A stretch of DNA of 64,000 nucleotides. Origin: Gymnogyps californianus. Its lineage: Eukaryota > Chordata > Aves > Accipitriformes > Cathartidae. Each line of letters starts with the position of its first letter. Position 1 is the first letter of the stretch. The notes beneath the pieces are model-generated. The model made no database searches. It had not been told where the DNA came from and saw only the letters and a program-made list of their open reading frames with translations. Both the position numbers and the translations under genes were made by a program. The stretch covers positions 30,051,437 through 30,115,436 of the forward strand of contig NC_059500.1 in assembly GCF_018139145.2 (NCBI RefSeq), given 5' to 3'. This document shows positions 1 to 13,700 of the stretch, one piece after another.

Positions 1-3000
1 GAATCATGTGTTTCACTACAGCACGTAGGGATTAAACACCTACTAAATACCACAAGCATCCTCACCAGTTGGTCTCCTCTGTGGCCATTGTTAGCAGAGG
101 ATAAAGTGAAGTGTGGGAGGAGAGAAAGCTTATCATGATCCTCTTAATGGGTTCAGAGGACTAAAAGTTCCAAAGCATTCATTGGTTTTATATTAAGACA
201 CTGGATTTGGGGATGGAAGAATACCTATAATATCTAAAATTATTATTTTCCAGGGATATATTTTTGGAAACCTAATACTTGGGTTTAGAGAAGGTTCTTT
301 CAGAATTTGCTTTTTCTCCCAGGTTCCACATTTTAAATGGAAGCTCATCTCACAAAAATACTCAGTGAAATCTCCAGGCATTTAAATTATTAAATTTAGG
401 GAGATTGAGTAGAGCTGTCCTACAAATTACTGAGTGCCACCAATTCCTGTAGAGGTCATATAAGGAATTTGGCACATGGTGTGGATAGGGCCTTATATGC
501 CAACATCCAAATTTTGGCATTTCCTCACAAATGAAGAAGGCAACAGCACGAAGTTGTGCTGCAAAAAGGAAAGCTCCAGACAAGGCAACCAGGCAGTCAT
601 GGATTTTGGATGAGCTACATAGTCGCAAGGTGTATGTAATTACTATGCATTCATGATTAAAATGAATGCCCTCACAAAGGTATTCACAAGGGATTATCAG
701 TGGTGGGTCTGAGCAGAGGCTCATCGTGCTAGCTCTAGGCCAAACGGCTCCTAGAAACATGGAAAAGTCCTATCAAAAGAAGCTCATGCTTGCACTGGAA
801 AGGAGAGAGGCACTGAGAAATTTCTGCTTTGCTGCATTTTGGAATATCTGCCTTTCCCTGAATGACCCAGAAGCTACCAGCATATGCAGATCATCTAAAT
901 TATACTCCTGGGAAAACAGAGGAAATGGAATTGCAAGTGTTGAAAATTACTCAATCTGTCCAAAATTTTTTGATGTATAAGCAAGAGCTGTGTTAATTCC
1001 AGGAGCAGTACCTCCTGACCTAAGCAGTCAAAATTATTAGTAACCGAAAAAATTACTACCACCAAAATAAGACTGAGAGACTGAGAAAATCATATACTGC
1101 TGTCTGACTTGTCCCTTGCTCTAAATCAAAAGGAAAGAAATTCAGATACAGCTCTTTGTGAAACTGTTGCTAAGAAATATGGTTTGTTATGCTGAATGGA
1201 ACAGAAGGGTGCTTCTCTCAACAAACTGGGAGCAGATAGCTGCACAGTAATGCATTTGGCTGGCAGAGAGACTTCCTCTTCAGTAAGGTCCTTGAAGAGC
1301 TACCAGAAAATATTGAAAGGCACCATCATCATCCAGGCTTACCTGGACCATTGTTTAGTGTGTTGAGCTTCACATTCCCATATGCAGTGGACCACACACT
1401 GTCTTGTCTTGCCAGTGAGAACAAGCAGCTGTCTCTTGTGACACCACTAAGCCAGCACCTGCTGGATGCATGCAGGGAGCTTCTGAGCCCCTGAAAATGG
1501 GTGCACTGTGGCACTGTTCTGTGCATGTGTTGAGAGAAGGTGAGGCAGGACATGCTGCAGCCCAGGTGGAACGCTGTCCTGTGTTACAGGACAGGGAAGG
1601 CAGGTTGCTGTCATGATGCCAAGGCTCCAGACTTGTTACACAGTGGTCTTGGGTGCGGAGGGGCCTAGGCTGCACGTGAGGAACTGCTCCTGGGTCACTT
1701 TCACAAAAGCAAAATGCCCAAGTCAAATGGAATAAGGAGAAGAGGACTGTCTTTATTCCCCCCTGAACAAAATGAAAGTGATCAAATTGCAGACCTTCAC
1801 AACAGAGGTTTGAAGTTCTGTCTTTTAGGTTCAATTTTCATCCTCTGCTCCCCCCAGCAACTTGTCCAAAGGAACAGCGTGCACACAGGCTGAGGATGGC
1901 AAAGTGCATGCTCTCTACTGCCTCTGTGCTTAGGGGGAGTGTCTGCCAATGGTGTACTGAATTATTCAATCAGCTGGTGAGGCAATAAATAGAAATGACC
2001 AACAAGACATGAAAAACCTTTGCATGTGTCCTATGTTTGGCACCTTGCAAGAGCTGTATGACGCTCTGGGCTGTCCTTTGCTGAAGGCTGTGGCAGTTTT
2101 CATCTGCTTAAGGTCTGCAAGATCCAGAGTTCTAAGAATGAGAATTCCTGTTGGAAGTTTTCCTGGACCAATTTATCTCAAAAGTAAAAAAGCAACCCTG
2201 GCCCTGTTTCAGTAAATGCATCTCAGCATCCAAGCATGAAACGAAAAAAGCATAAACAGGGCAGAACTGTTCATTCATTCATAGTTCATTAATTTTTCAT
2301 CAAGGGCAGGAAAAAGACAAACATTAGCGTTAACATCTCAAATCCAGAGAATTGCTTCATTGTATGAGGTTTTGAAGCTGACTGATAAGGAAGCAGCAGA
2401 AGGTATTTACACCAAAGGAAAATGGCTATTTCACAATTCTGCTGTCACACTGTTCATAACGTGCAGGAAAGGCTAACAGTAACAGGAATTTCAACTTGCC
2501 TTACACGTGCAGCTGGAAATGCTTCAAATCTCCAGATGACTATTCAAAAACTATTTTATACATGAATAGACTAGACTTGCAGTCCGGTACCTACTGTGTT
2601 CATAGCTACATATTTGGAGTTTTTAGTCTTGTGTGTGCACAGCTAAAATGTATATGCTGGCTGTGGACAGATGGCCATCTTCATTAGCCAGGTCACAGCC
2701 ACTGGTGAGGCAAGCTCACCCGTTCTGTTTGGCACTGCAGCAGAGCAGGAGAGCACCCCCACTCAGCCATTAAATCTCAGCAGAAGTGCAGGCACTTCCA
2801 GCACGTGACTCTTCCCCAGTCACAATCCATGGCAGGGGGGGCCAGTGAAACCTGCAGGTCTGTGGACAGGAAGGTACCACCACACTTTTGCACAGGTCTC
2901 ACAAGGAAAAGAGGCAAAAGGGGGGCAGTTGAGATCTTCAGCTGCTCGCCTTACCCTCAAGGCCAGTGAGATGTTCAGTAGCACAGGGCCTCAGCGCACC

Positions 3001-6000
3001 ATGGAGTGCAGCACACCAGGAGGTCAGGTGTCACAAGAAATGCCTTACTTCCCTGAAGGAGTTATCAGTGTCGCAAGACCACACAGAAGAGAAACTAAAG
3101 CACTGATGTCCCTAACTTACAAAGCTGCATAGTTTGAGACAGAGAGGGCCATGGCACTGTGCTGTGATCCCCAGCCCTTACAGCTCATCAGCTGATGCCC
3201 ACTCATACATGGGAAAGTAGGGGGAATGGAGTGACGATCGTGTATTTCACCAGTTAAGTTAAGCACTGATGGACCGGCCAAGGGGCAGAGATGGAGTTAA
3301 AACACACAGAGGCAACCTCATCCTCACCTTGCCCTGGGCACATACCTGAAGAACTTCGATAGGTAGGGACTTTGTGGGGAGAAGTTTTAATTGCATCAAG
3401 TGGAAAGAAATCTTCTCTCTACAGTGGAAATGTCCAGGTATTCCCAGGAAAAAATGGTCATCTTCTTACAGCAAAATGGAAACCTACAAGAAATTCCCAA
3501 GAAATTCAAGTGGAGAAATCCAACTAAAACCCACACAAATGGAGTAGAAGCTGATCTCTTAAAATTTCACACCTCTTCTTTCTTTTGGAACAGTCACGTC
3601 AATTTGTTCTTTACATTTTCAGCTCCAGCTCTCCAGCAAGATAGAAGCTGGTAGGAGGCAGACACTGATAAAGGCTCTACTGGCAAAGTGTCAGGTAAAG
3701 AGAAACCATTTTTACATTTCTGCTCTGACAAGAGAGGACAATATATTCTGGCCTGGAAGCTTAGATGGCAGAAGCAGCAGTGATTAATTGCTCTAATTAG
3801 GACTCCAAATAGGAAAGAGTGAGTTTCCTGAGCTATTGCGTGCTAAATTTCCTCACTTCTATGAATAACTGTATTGCATAGAGGAGATGGGTATCAAAGT
3901 GCATCTCCAGAACAAACATTTACCCACTTCAACTTAGAAATACCACTAGAACCTCAACACAAATAACTAATGCAAAGAGACAACAGGCTATTTCAGCACC
4001 TGGAAGGCAGCATAGCAGCCCCATTCAGCTGCTTCTCTAAAGAGCTCGATAAACATCTGCATGAGCAACTGGACTGAAAATGGGTGTGTTGCTGGTCTAC
4101 CACACCCCCACTTCCTGGTTTCAGTGAACCACCCATTTCTGCTGGCCACTTCAGCACTAACAGGAGACTTCTCAGCAACAGGGCTGGTACCTTGATCCTT
4201 TTGTGTTCTTCACTGACGCTTGTTCCCTTCCACCTCCACCTGCCTTTCAGCCAGCACCGACCTTTGTGCCACCAATGGGTAAATGTCAGACCCTGATTCT
4301 GACGTCTCTGGTGAGGACAAATGGAAATAAAACCATTGCAGTCAATAGAATTACACTAAAAACTTCCTCTTTTCACCAGAAGGAGCGCAGAGCACCTAAA
4401 ATGCTGACTATATCAGCTTTGCCAAATGCCTTATGGGAAATTCTGAATGCATTTCTTCAAAAAAAAGCTGGAAGATGCTTAGCAAAAAAACCCCAACATT
4501 TTAGTTGGAATATATCCGCCACAGTCCGGGAGTCAGCTAACTTTAGCAACACTCTTCTGTCATATGCAGAAAAAGCTTTTGCTTCAGCTGAGTCAAGCTG
4601 CCTCTTATTGACAATCAGATGTACTGGCACAGAGCATCTAATCTGGATTGTGGCCATCTACAAGTAGCTAGAAGCACACAAATAATAAGGGTTCATCACT
4701 GCATACTGATTTATATGAGGAGGGCAGTGTGATGCATATGTCCATTGTTTTTCTTTTGGTGTTTGTTTGAACTGCTCACTTGCCTGACTAATAAAAAGGT
4801 GCTTAGCATAGGTGCATGCCAGCAGCACTTCACACTCAGTTCACTGCCTGTGCATGTCAGAGGTGTCTCTACAGCACTACATCACCAGAGAGCAGGCCAT
4901 CAGTGCTGCAGAGGATTGCAGGCTGGTCTTAGAAATGTTCCTGCTGGTGAAACAAAGTAGAGCAGAAATAGGCAAAACAAGCTCCATTGCCGATTGTACC
5001 CTCTCATTTGTATGCTCAACACTCTTCCAGTAATGAATCATCAGCCCAAGTTCTGCTCAGCTCATCATGGCTGCAAATGCTGCAATAGCACTAAACTGGG
5101 GGACACACAGATTCATCTCCAAATGACCAAGCACAGGTGATGCAGGATGCCCATGAAGCTGGCAAAATTTTACCCTGCTGATGTGGCATAGTACACAGAT
5201 ATCCATAGCAGAGTTGAATAAAGGAGAGATACTTACACCGTGACAAGGTGTCTGCAGTGCAAGGTACATCAGCAGTAAAGCAGACTTTATTCCCCTTTAG
5301 TCAGAGTGCTCTGAAGAACAGCAAAATTGCCCAGCTATGGCCATGCCTCCTTTAGTCAGGAAAATGCTTCATGTCAAGCCAGGGAAAGGCAATGCATCCC
5401 ATGAGGGAAGGGACTGCTCCATCCCTTTCCAATCAGCAGAACAATCTAGGGAAAAAACACAACATTTTGGACAAAATGCCTCATACATTCCCCAAGCAGA
5501 AAGGCAAACTCTGTTCCAGGTGTGTGCAGCTCTTACCTGAACAAGATGACTGGAAGTTACACCCTGGTGAGCAACAGAAAGAAGCTACCAGTCCCACAGA
5601 TACCTGGGACCGGCTATGAACTCTTTCCCAGCAATCCCATCTCTGGAAGAAGACATGCCTGTGCCTGCCAAGAATGGAGCTTACATGTGGAGATAACAGT
5701 GCAACATGGTGTTTTTTCAAGACTTTATGAGGAAAGAGTAAGGGTTTTTTTTGTTAACAGCTCAGTTTTGGTTACAGATATTTATGTGCCAGTCCAGCCA
5801 AGTGAAACAAAGCACAGTGCTGGAAAAACTGGAGGGACACAACCAACTCTCAGATACTGCCTTTATCTGAAGTTGAACATGTGCAAAGCACACCTTGTCA
5901 CAGTGCCTTTCAGGGGAACTGCATCAGGTGAACAAATCCCAGATGCAGAGGAAATTAAAGATGGACTGATGGCCTATATAATAAAGGGGGAATGTACCTA

Positions 6001-9000
6001 AGCACAATTTCAAAATTAAAAATCTAAACTCAAACTTGTAAGGTGACATTTACACGTGGATCCATTTGTCTCCAGTGTCAGTGATCTTTCTGTTCCTAAC
6101 GGACCTTAGTACCTGCTTGTTGCAAAGGGCTGCGTTTTGTCTTTGAAAGCTTTGCCATCAAGGAAATTTGGGATCCTTTATAAAGCCAGTCCTGAGGGAA
6201 CAGAGAGGGTACAGTTTCCCATTTTCTCATAATGATCCACTTATAGCAGAGCAGTAAGAGAAACAATGGCAAGATCAGGTATGCCATCTTCAGAAACAAG
6301 GAAACATTAGATTTGGATGAAGGGATGATTAAATGGAGATAGAAAAGGAGGGAAGGAACTTGAAAAGGTGGATTTTTAGGAGAGCAGGGGGAATGGGGAG
6401 GTCACAACAGCTTGACTCTGTAAGATATACAGACTGGTTGAGCATTTCAGCTAATGACTGGAGAAGAATTTCCTCAAGGAGCAACCACGTGGTCCCTTAG
6501 CCCATGACTGCTCTTTTTCCTCTTTCTCAGTTCCAGAAATTGCAGCCTTTGCCATTTTTGCTGCCTGGCACTACTGTGGAAGGAGGTAGTATCTCTCCAT
6601 TCCATTATAACCAGGACAGATAGTGCCCATTGATAGCCCTGCACAAATGCACTTGCTCCAGGAATTAAGACACTACCTTTTCCTGCTGCATTGTTGCTAG
6701 GGAGCTCCTGAGGTTCCCCTGGATACTGTGCAAGGGATAATAAAACGCTCTCATCTGCCTGAACTGAACAGTAACTGCTACCAGCAGTTCCTCTTGCCTC
6801 CTCTCCTTTTGGCTTTGTTTGCTTCACCCCTGATTTTTTCCAAAAACAAGGGTATTGCCTAGGGTTGACATAGGCAAGAGAGCATTAAACCCATGCGCAT
6901 TAAGCCTTGTTGAACTGAAGATGTTGTGCATGTGAGCAGCTTAGTCTGAGCCTGCTGGGAGAGGCAGGGATGTGTTCAAGGCTGTGATCAAATACTGACA
7001 TCAAGCCCAGGTCCTCCGTGCTTACATAACACAGCAGCATTTCCAGGGTGCATCCACAGCACATCCTTGCCTCTTAGTCACTCTCCTTGCTTGCCTGAGG
7101 TATCTGCTGCCATGCACCTCAAAATGTGCATAGTGAATTAGTGTTTGAGGTGAAGCCAAAGAGCTAAATGTCTTCTTGTGAACCACTGTGACCCATGTGC
7201 TGCCTGTGAAGACTTAGGCTGAAATAGGCTCTGGTGTACAGCAGGCCTGAAGCAGAAGAAGAAGGGCCAAATTGGCTGGAATTACAAAGTAATGCCAGAA
7301 AAGGGAAAGTGCTCCAGATACATCTGTGATTCCTCTGCCAGCAGAATTCGAAGAAGATGGTTTCATCTGTTGGATTTCCAAATGAGCCAAGACTCAAACA
7401 TGCAGCATCACCGAAGTGTTGTTCATATACCTTTCAGCTTGCTGGAAATCTCAGTGTTTTTCTGTACCCCCAATACCTCCTGTTCAAATCACACCACAGG
7501 TCTTATCTGCAGAAACTGCACAATGGAAAAAGCTGCAAGACCAGAACAGCAGGTACAGACAGCCACTGTATCAGATCTAGCTGAGATCAGGTACCAACGG
7601 CGATTCATCATGTCAGCTTAAACAATAATAAAAAGATGTCTGCCCAAGGCTTTCAGTGCCCTACCACATCACAGGTATACTAAAATCTCAGCAATATTAA
7701 AATAATTTTACCAGCCAGCTCCAAAAACTCCTTGATATTCTTCCATTGCTTCTGGGGCCACCCATAGCCCTTTCTTGAAGGCAGATAAGCACATCTCTAG
7801 CCATTCAATGGGAGGCATACTGCTTACCCCCAAAGCCTGGCATTCCCGGTGAAAATTAATTTCCTGGCTCCCTTCCAGGAGAATTGAACTTCCTTGGAGT
7901 CCCCTAGATCAGCCTGAGGGTGGATGGGGACCAAGGCAGTGTGACCCCTCACTCAATGTGTTTTTCTAAGCCAGGACAGAGATGCTGAGTGACTGATACT
8001 TGAGTATCTGTTTTTCCTTTGGTGAAAACCTGTGACAGGAGTGCCTGTGGTTCTCCTTTTGTGGCAACTTACCCTGCAGAAGAATGACACCAGCCCCCAC
8101 CTTGGGACTGCACTGAAGCACAGAGCCCAGACCTTAGAGCAGAGGTGGGATGCAGCAGTATACGGTGTGCCCAGCTTCTCCGTATTTATTAACTGTTGGC
8201 CATAACACTCACTGAGCTCCCACTGACACTCAAGATGGAGCAGGCTGGTTTGCCTCTGTGCAGAAGGGAAGGGAGTACCAGGTCACAGCTCCCAGCAGGT
8301 CCTGAGCTGTGAGATACCACCTGAAGCCTAGTGGTGTCTCTCAGTGATAAAAGGCAGCTGCTACAGCAAGATCACGATTCAGTTGAGCTCAGCAGGGAGC
8401 GTGGCGTGCTACCCTTCCTCCTCCGGGGCCAGCAGGCAGTCAGCAGCTCTGAGCTCAGCAGGAGCCATCTACCCACTGCACTCAGGTCCGCTTCAGGCTC
8501 TGGCACTGCATTCACCAGCTGAAAGACCCAGAGCAGCAACTGGACTAAATTGCCCAAATCCAACACAACAGAGTTATTCAAAACCCAAGGCTGCCTGAGC
8601 TGGCTTTTCCTGCACCCCTGTAAAGACTGGGCATATGCACAGAAAGGCAATTTCTTTGCTTCGAAGCTTTCCTCCTTTCCTAACAACCTTTTTGTCAAGA
8701 TCAGTAACAGTGGCATGAAGGGAGGTATGACTCCGAGGCCCATGTGCAAACGATTTGAGAGAAACATACCAAGAAGTGCCCAAAAAGCATCCCAGAAATT
8801 GCCCACGTGTGACTCTACTCATTGCATCTTGCCTGCCTGACTTCTGACCTCACTCTCTGCTCAAACGACCCATAGTCCTGCCCTAAGCAAACTCAGAGAG
8901 AGTTGTGCTGTCATTTTGCGTGGGAGGAGAAGATACTGCCAGCAGCATCTCATCTTGCTGGTATCTGCTGCAGGAGCTGGGGAAAAGTACATGGTCCTCA

Positions 9001-9236
9001 CACATGCTCTGTCCTGGGACAAGGACACAAGGAGCTGAGGGAAACCGAGGGATGAGACCACAAATGCAGCTTAATACATGCTGGTGACAACATTCATCAG
9101 CCACCCCAGGCCAAGGTAATTAAAGGTGGAAAAGCACTGTGCCATCAATACCTTGCTTCTGCAAGGCACCTGGGGCTGGAAAGGATTCACCACACCTATG
9201 CCACAGTTAGCCAGACACATCATACAAATTGCTTTC
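1..9236. other. No recognisable gene; left contig
   Basis: Moderately AT-rich sequence with many short overlapping open frames on both strands. The longest are about 130-160 codons: 362-760 minus, 1370-1834 minus, 4203-4667 plus, 5522-6001 plus and 8372-8806 minus. None has a recognisable domain, convincing splice context or consistent frame. I see no CR1 tail, tRNA, satellite or long low-complexity block before the LTR at 9237. It could be intergenic or intronic, and its relation to PIGG is unknown because a gap follows. Confidence 0.5.
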
Positions 9237-9495
9237 TGTCCTGGTTTTGGCTGGGATAGAGTTAATTTTCTTCCTAGTAGCTGGTGTAGTGTTACGTTTG
9301 GGATTTAGTATGAGAACAATGTTGATAACACACTGAAGTTTTTAGTTGTTGCTAAATGGTGTTTATACTAAAAGTCAAGGATTTTTCAGCTTCTCATGCC
9401 CAGCCAGCAAGAAGGCTGGAGGGGCACAAGAAGTTGGGAGGGGACACAGCCAGGACAGCTGACCCAAACTGGCCAAAGAAATATTCCATACTATA

Positions 9496-9503
9496 TGACG
9501 TCA
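9496..9503 (+). promoter_or_regulatory. Perfect CRE palindrome in the LTR
   Basis: TGACGTCA, the full consensus for CREB/ATF factors, lies 8 bases before the TATA box of the LTR. It sits in the expected U3 position of a retroviral promoter. Binding is not shown. Confidence 0.55.
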
Positions 9504-9510
9504 TGCCCGC

Positions 9511-9518
9511 TATATAAA
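9511..9518 (+). promoter_or_regulatory. TATA box of the LTR
   Basis: TATATAAA within the LTR, followed by a GC-richer stretch where initiation would be expected. The ATTAAA at 9699-9704 would be the LTR's poly(A) signal. Confidence 0.6.
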
Positions 9519-9834
9519 CTGGCGGGAGCTGGCTGGGAGGGGCGGATCACTGCTCAGGAACTAACTGGGCATTGGTCGGCGAGTGGTGAGCAATTACATT
9601 GTGCATCACTTGTTTTGTATATCCTAATTCTTTTACTAGTATTATTGTAATTTTTTAATTATTATCATCATTATTATTATTTTCTTCCTTTCTGTCCTAT
9701 TAAACTGCCTTTATCTCAACCCACGAGGGTTTTGGGGTTTTTTCAATTCTCTCCCCCATCCCACTGGGTGGGGGGAGTGAGCGAGTGGCTGGGTGGTGCT
9801 TAGTTGCTGGCTGGGTTTAAACCACAACACTGTC

Positions 9835-10205
9835 TCCTACATGTCAGAGAGAAACTAGCACTGAGTGCTCCCACTGTCCCCAATTCCTCAACACGCTGAT
9901 CTGAGATGGTTCGACAAACTAATGACCCGAAGACACCGGCACACAATCTCTTTAAAGTGCCTAAACCGATTTCAGAACAGACACAGACTTAACACTAATC
10001 TTTGCCAGAGCTTCTCAGTTCCACACAGAAGTGGAAGGGAAGAAAGGTGCCCAGAGGATGGCTGCTGCTGCCTGTAACTGAGCACCAGCTCATCCTCTTT
10101 CCCTCCAGCCAGCTTCTTCTCAGAGAGTTTCTTCTCCTCACCGTAAGACATACATACCCACAAGTGTACTTAGCAAGGACAGCAGATACAGCAGGACAAG
10201 ATGGC
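9835..10205. other. End of left contig, no gene seen
   Basis: Unique-looking sequence between the solo LTR and the first N run. Short open frames on both strands show no recognisable domain. Confidence 0.5.
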
Positions 10206-10705
10206 NNNNNNNNNNNNNNNNNNNNNNNNNNNNNNNNNNNNNNNNNNNNNNNNNNNNNNNNNNNNNNNNNNNNNNNNNNNNNNNNNNNNNNNNNNNNNNN
10301 NNNNNNNNNNNNNNNNNNNNNNNNNNNNNNNNNNNNNNNNNNNNNNNNNNNNNNNNNNNNNNNNNNNNNNNNNNNNNNNNNNNNNNNNNNNNNNNNNNNN
10401 NNNNNNNNNNNNNNNNNNNNNNNNNNNNNNNNNNNNNNNNNNNNNNNNNNNNNNNNNNNNNNNNNNNNNNNNNNNNNNNNNNNNNNNNNNNNNNNNNNNN
10501 NNNNNNNNNNNNNNNNNNNNNNNNNNNNNNNNNNNNNNNNNNNNNNNNNNNNNNNNNNNNNNNNNNNNNNNNNNNNNNNNNNNNNNNNNNNNNNNNNNNN
10601 NNNNNNNNNNNNNNNNNNNNNNNNNNNNNNNNNNNNNNNNNNNNNNNNNNNNNNNNNNNNNNNNNNNNNNNNNNNNNNNNNNNNNNNNNNNNNNNNNNNN
10701 NNNNN
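10206..10705. other. Assembly gap, 500 N
   Basis: Exactly 500 N. The identical length of the second gap suggests a placeholder for unknown distance. Open frames crossing it are meaningless. Confidence 0.99.
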
Positions 10706-10735
10706 TGCGCCTTTCCTTTCATTCTCATACCTGCT

Positions 10736-13700
10736 TCACAGAATCACAGAATGGTTGAGGTTGGACGGGACTTCTGGAGGTCATCTTGTCCAACCCCCCT
10801 GCTCTAGCATGGCCACCTAGAGCCTCTTGCTGAGGACCATGTTCAGATGGCTTTGAGTATCTCCAAGGATGGAGAATCCACAAACTCTCTGGGCAACCTA
10901 TGCCAGTGCTCAGTCATCCTTCAGTAAAAAAGTGTTTGCTGATGTTCAGAGGGAACCTCCTGTGTTTGTTTGTGCCCATTGCCTCTTGTCCTGTCACTGG
11001 GCATCACGAGCCTGGCTCCGTCCTCTTTGCAGCCTCCCTTCAGGTATTTATATACTTTGATAAGATCATCCCTGAGCCTTCTCTAGGCTGAACAATCCCA
11101 GCTCTCTCAGCTTTTCCTCATAGGAGAGATGTTCCAGTCCCCTCATCATCTTAATGGCCCTTCACTGGACTCTTTCCAGTAGCTCCATATCTCTCCTGTA
11201 GTGGAGAACCCAGAACTGGACACAGTACTGCAGGTGTGGCCTCACCAGTGCTGAATAGGGGGCAAGGATCCCTTCCCTCGACCTGGTGGCAACACTCCTA
11301 CTAATGCAGTCCAGGATACCATTGGCCTCTGCCGCAAGGGCACATTGCTGGCTCATGACAACTCGGGGTCCACCAGGATCCCCAGGTCTGTTTCTACAAA
11401 ACTGCTTTCCAGCTGGGTGGCCCCCAACATGTACTGGTGCATGGGGTTGTTCCTCCCTAGGTGCAGGACTTTGCACTTCCCTTTGTTGAACTTCTTGAGG
11501 TTCCTGTTGGCCCATTTCTCCAGCCTGTTGAGGTCCCTCTGAATGGCAGCACAGCCTTCTGGTGTATCAGCCTCTCCTCCTGGTTTTGTATGATTGGCAA
11601 ATTTGCTGAGGGCACACTCTGCCCCACCATCCAGGTCATTAACAAAAATGTTGAACAGTATTGGACCCTGTGTTGATCCCTACAGCACTAGTCATTGTCC
11701 TCCAACTAGATTTTGTACCACTGTTCACCACCCTCTGGGCTCGACCGTTAAGCCAGTTTTCAGTCCCCCTCACTGTCTGCTTTTCCAGCCCACACTTATT
11801 AGCTTCTCTATGAGGAGCTTATGGGAGACAGTGTCAAAAGCCTTACTGAAGTCTAGGTAAGCTACACCCACTGCTCTCCCCTCATCTACTAAGCTAGCCA
11901 TTTCATTGTAGAAGGTTATCAGGTTGGTCAAGCCTTACTTCCCTTTGGTGAATCCATGCTGACTACTCCTGATCACCATCTTGTCCTTCATGAGCCTGGA
12001 AATGGTTTCCAGGAATAGTTGTTCCAGCACCTTCCCAGGGATTGAGGTGAGGCTGACTGTCCTGTTGTTCCCTGGGTCTTCCTTTTTGAAGACAGGCGTG
12101 ACAGTTGCTTTCCTCCAGTCCTCAAACACCTTTCTCAATTCCCATGGTCATTCAAAGATTGAGTGTGCCCTTGCAATGACATCAGGCAACTCCCTCAGTG
12201 TTCATGGGTGCATCCCATCAGGGCCCATGAATTTATGTATGTGCAGTTTGCTTAAGTATTCTCTAACCTGATCCTCTTCCACCAGAGGTGAGTCTTCCTT
12301 GCTGTCCACTTTCTCTGGGTCTGTGAGTGCTTAGATTTCTGAAGAAAGGTCCTATTAGCAAAGACTGATGTGAAGAAGGTATTCAGTACCTCAGCATTTT
12401 CCATGTTTTGTGTCACTAGGTCCCCTGCTGCCTTTAGCAGCAGGAACACATTTTCCCCAGTCATTCTTTTGCCATTCATGTACTTGTATAGAAGCCCTTC
12501 TTGTTGCATTTGACAACCCTTGCCAGATTCAATTTCAAGCTTTGGCTTTTCTAACTACATCTCTGTATGTTCAGACAGTGTCTCTGTATTCCTTCCAGGT
12601 TACCTGTCCCTGCTTGCACCTTCCAGATGCTTCCTTTTCATGTTTGACTTTTGCCAGGAGCTCCTTGTTCATCCATGCCGGCCTCCTGGCATTTGTGCCT
12701 GAATTCCTGCTCACTCGGATGAACTGCTCTTGAGCTTGGAGGAGGTGATCCTCAAATATCAGCCAGTTTTCTTGGAACCCTCTTCCCTCCAGGGTCTTTT
12801 CCCATAGTATTTTCAAGCAGACCCCTGGAGAGGTGAAAACCTGTTTTCCTGAAGTCAAGGGTTGTGATCTTGCTTTTTGCCTTCTTCCCTCCTCTCAGGA
12901 GCCCCCATCTCATGGTCACTGCAGCCAAGGCTGCCTTTGAATTTCACAACCCCAAGAAGTCCTTCCGTGTTTGTGAATATGAGGTCCAGCAGAGTACCTC
13001 TTCTCGTAGGCTTCTCTATCAGTTGGGTCAGGAAGTTGTCACTGATGCTCTCCAGGAACCTCCTGGATTGCTTATGCCCTGCTGTGTTGTCCCTCCAGCA
13101 GATGTTGGGGTGGTTGAAGTATGTCATGAGGACCACGGCCTGCAAACATGAGGCTACTTATAGCTATCTGTAGAAGGTCTCATCTAGTTGTTCTTCCTGG
13201 TGAGGCAGCCTATAGCAGACACCCATTACAATGTCACCTGTACTGGTCTGCTCTTTAATCCTTACCTATAAGCTCTCTCGAAAGCACACCCAGATCCTCC
13301 TCAGCTTTGAAGACAGTGAACCTGTTCCATAGTTGAAAGCCTTCGGGTGGAGCAGGAGCCTTACTCTTGGTGCCGGAAGTTACTGTCTTCCAGCCTTGGC
13401 CTTCCACAGAGTTTTCACTTACCGTTCTGCTAGGGACAGACTTTTCCTGTGTCTGCACTGCAGTTCGGGTCCAGGGCCCTTGAAGCTATAGGGTCTCTGA
13501 GAAGATCATGTCTCTTTCATCCTCTCTGATGCTGCAAAGCCTGCTCACTTCCTCCCATAACTCCTGCACTTGGTGACACAGCTCTTCAACAACAGTGTAT
13601 CTGCTGCAGGAAAGAAGACCATCTCTGCCAGCCTTAGGGAGAGGCCCTGTGCAATCCCTGCAGCTGGGGCCTTGCAGGCCTGCATCTGCTATCCAAAACT

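Larger units (their letters stand above)
9237..9829 (+). mobile_element. Solo LTR of an avian endogenous retrovirus (ERVL-like)
   Basis: A 593 bp element beginning TGTCCTGG and ending ACAACA. The flanks CTTTC (9232-9236) and CTGTC (9830-9834) are a five-base target-site duplication with one mismatch. It matches, from memory, a very common bird LTR family that starts TGTCCTGGTTTTGGCTGGGA. Internal landmarks in order are a TGACGTCA site, a TATATAAA box, an ATT-rich stretch and an ATTAAA signal. No gag, pol or env sequence adjoins it on either side, so this is a recombined solo LTR. The ERVL class is inferred from family resemblance and the 5 bp duplication. Confidence 0.85.

Noticed and set aside
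362..760. 132-codon minus-strand open frame
   Set aside because: No recognisable family, and a competing plus-strand frame overlaps it. Left as unexplained sequence.
5522..6001. 159-codon open frame in the left contig
   Set aside because: No domain, no repeat match and no splice or promoter context. Overlapping frames of similar length occur nearby. Not supported as a gene.
10002..10820. Open frame of 272 codons across the first gap (and similar ones across the second)
   Set aside because: Most of the frame is N placeholder sequence.
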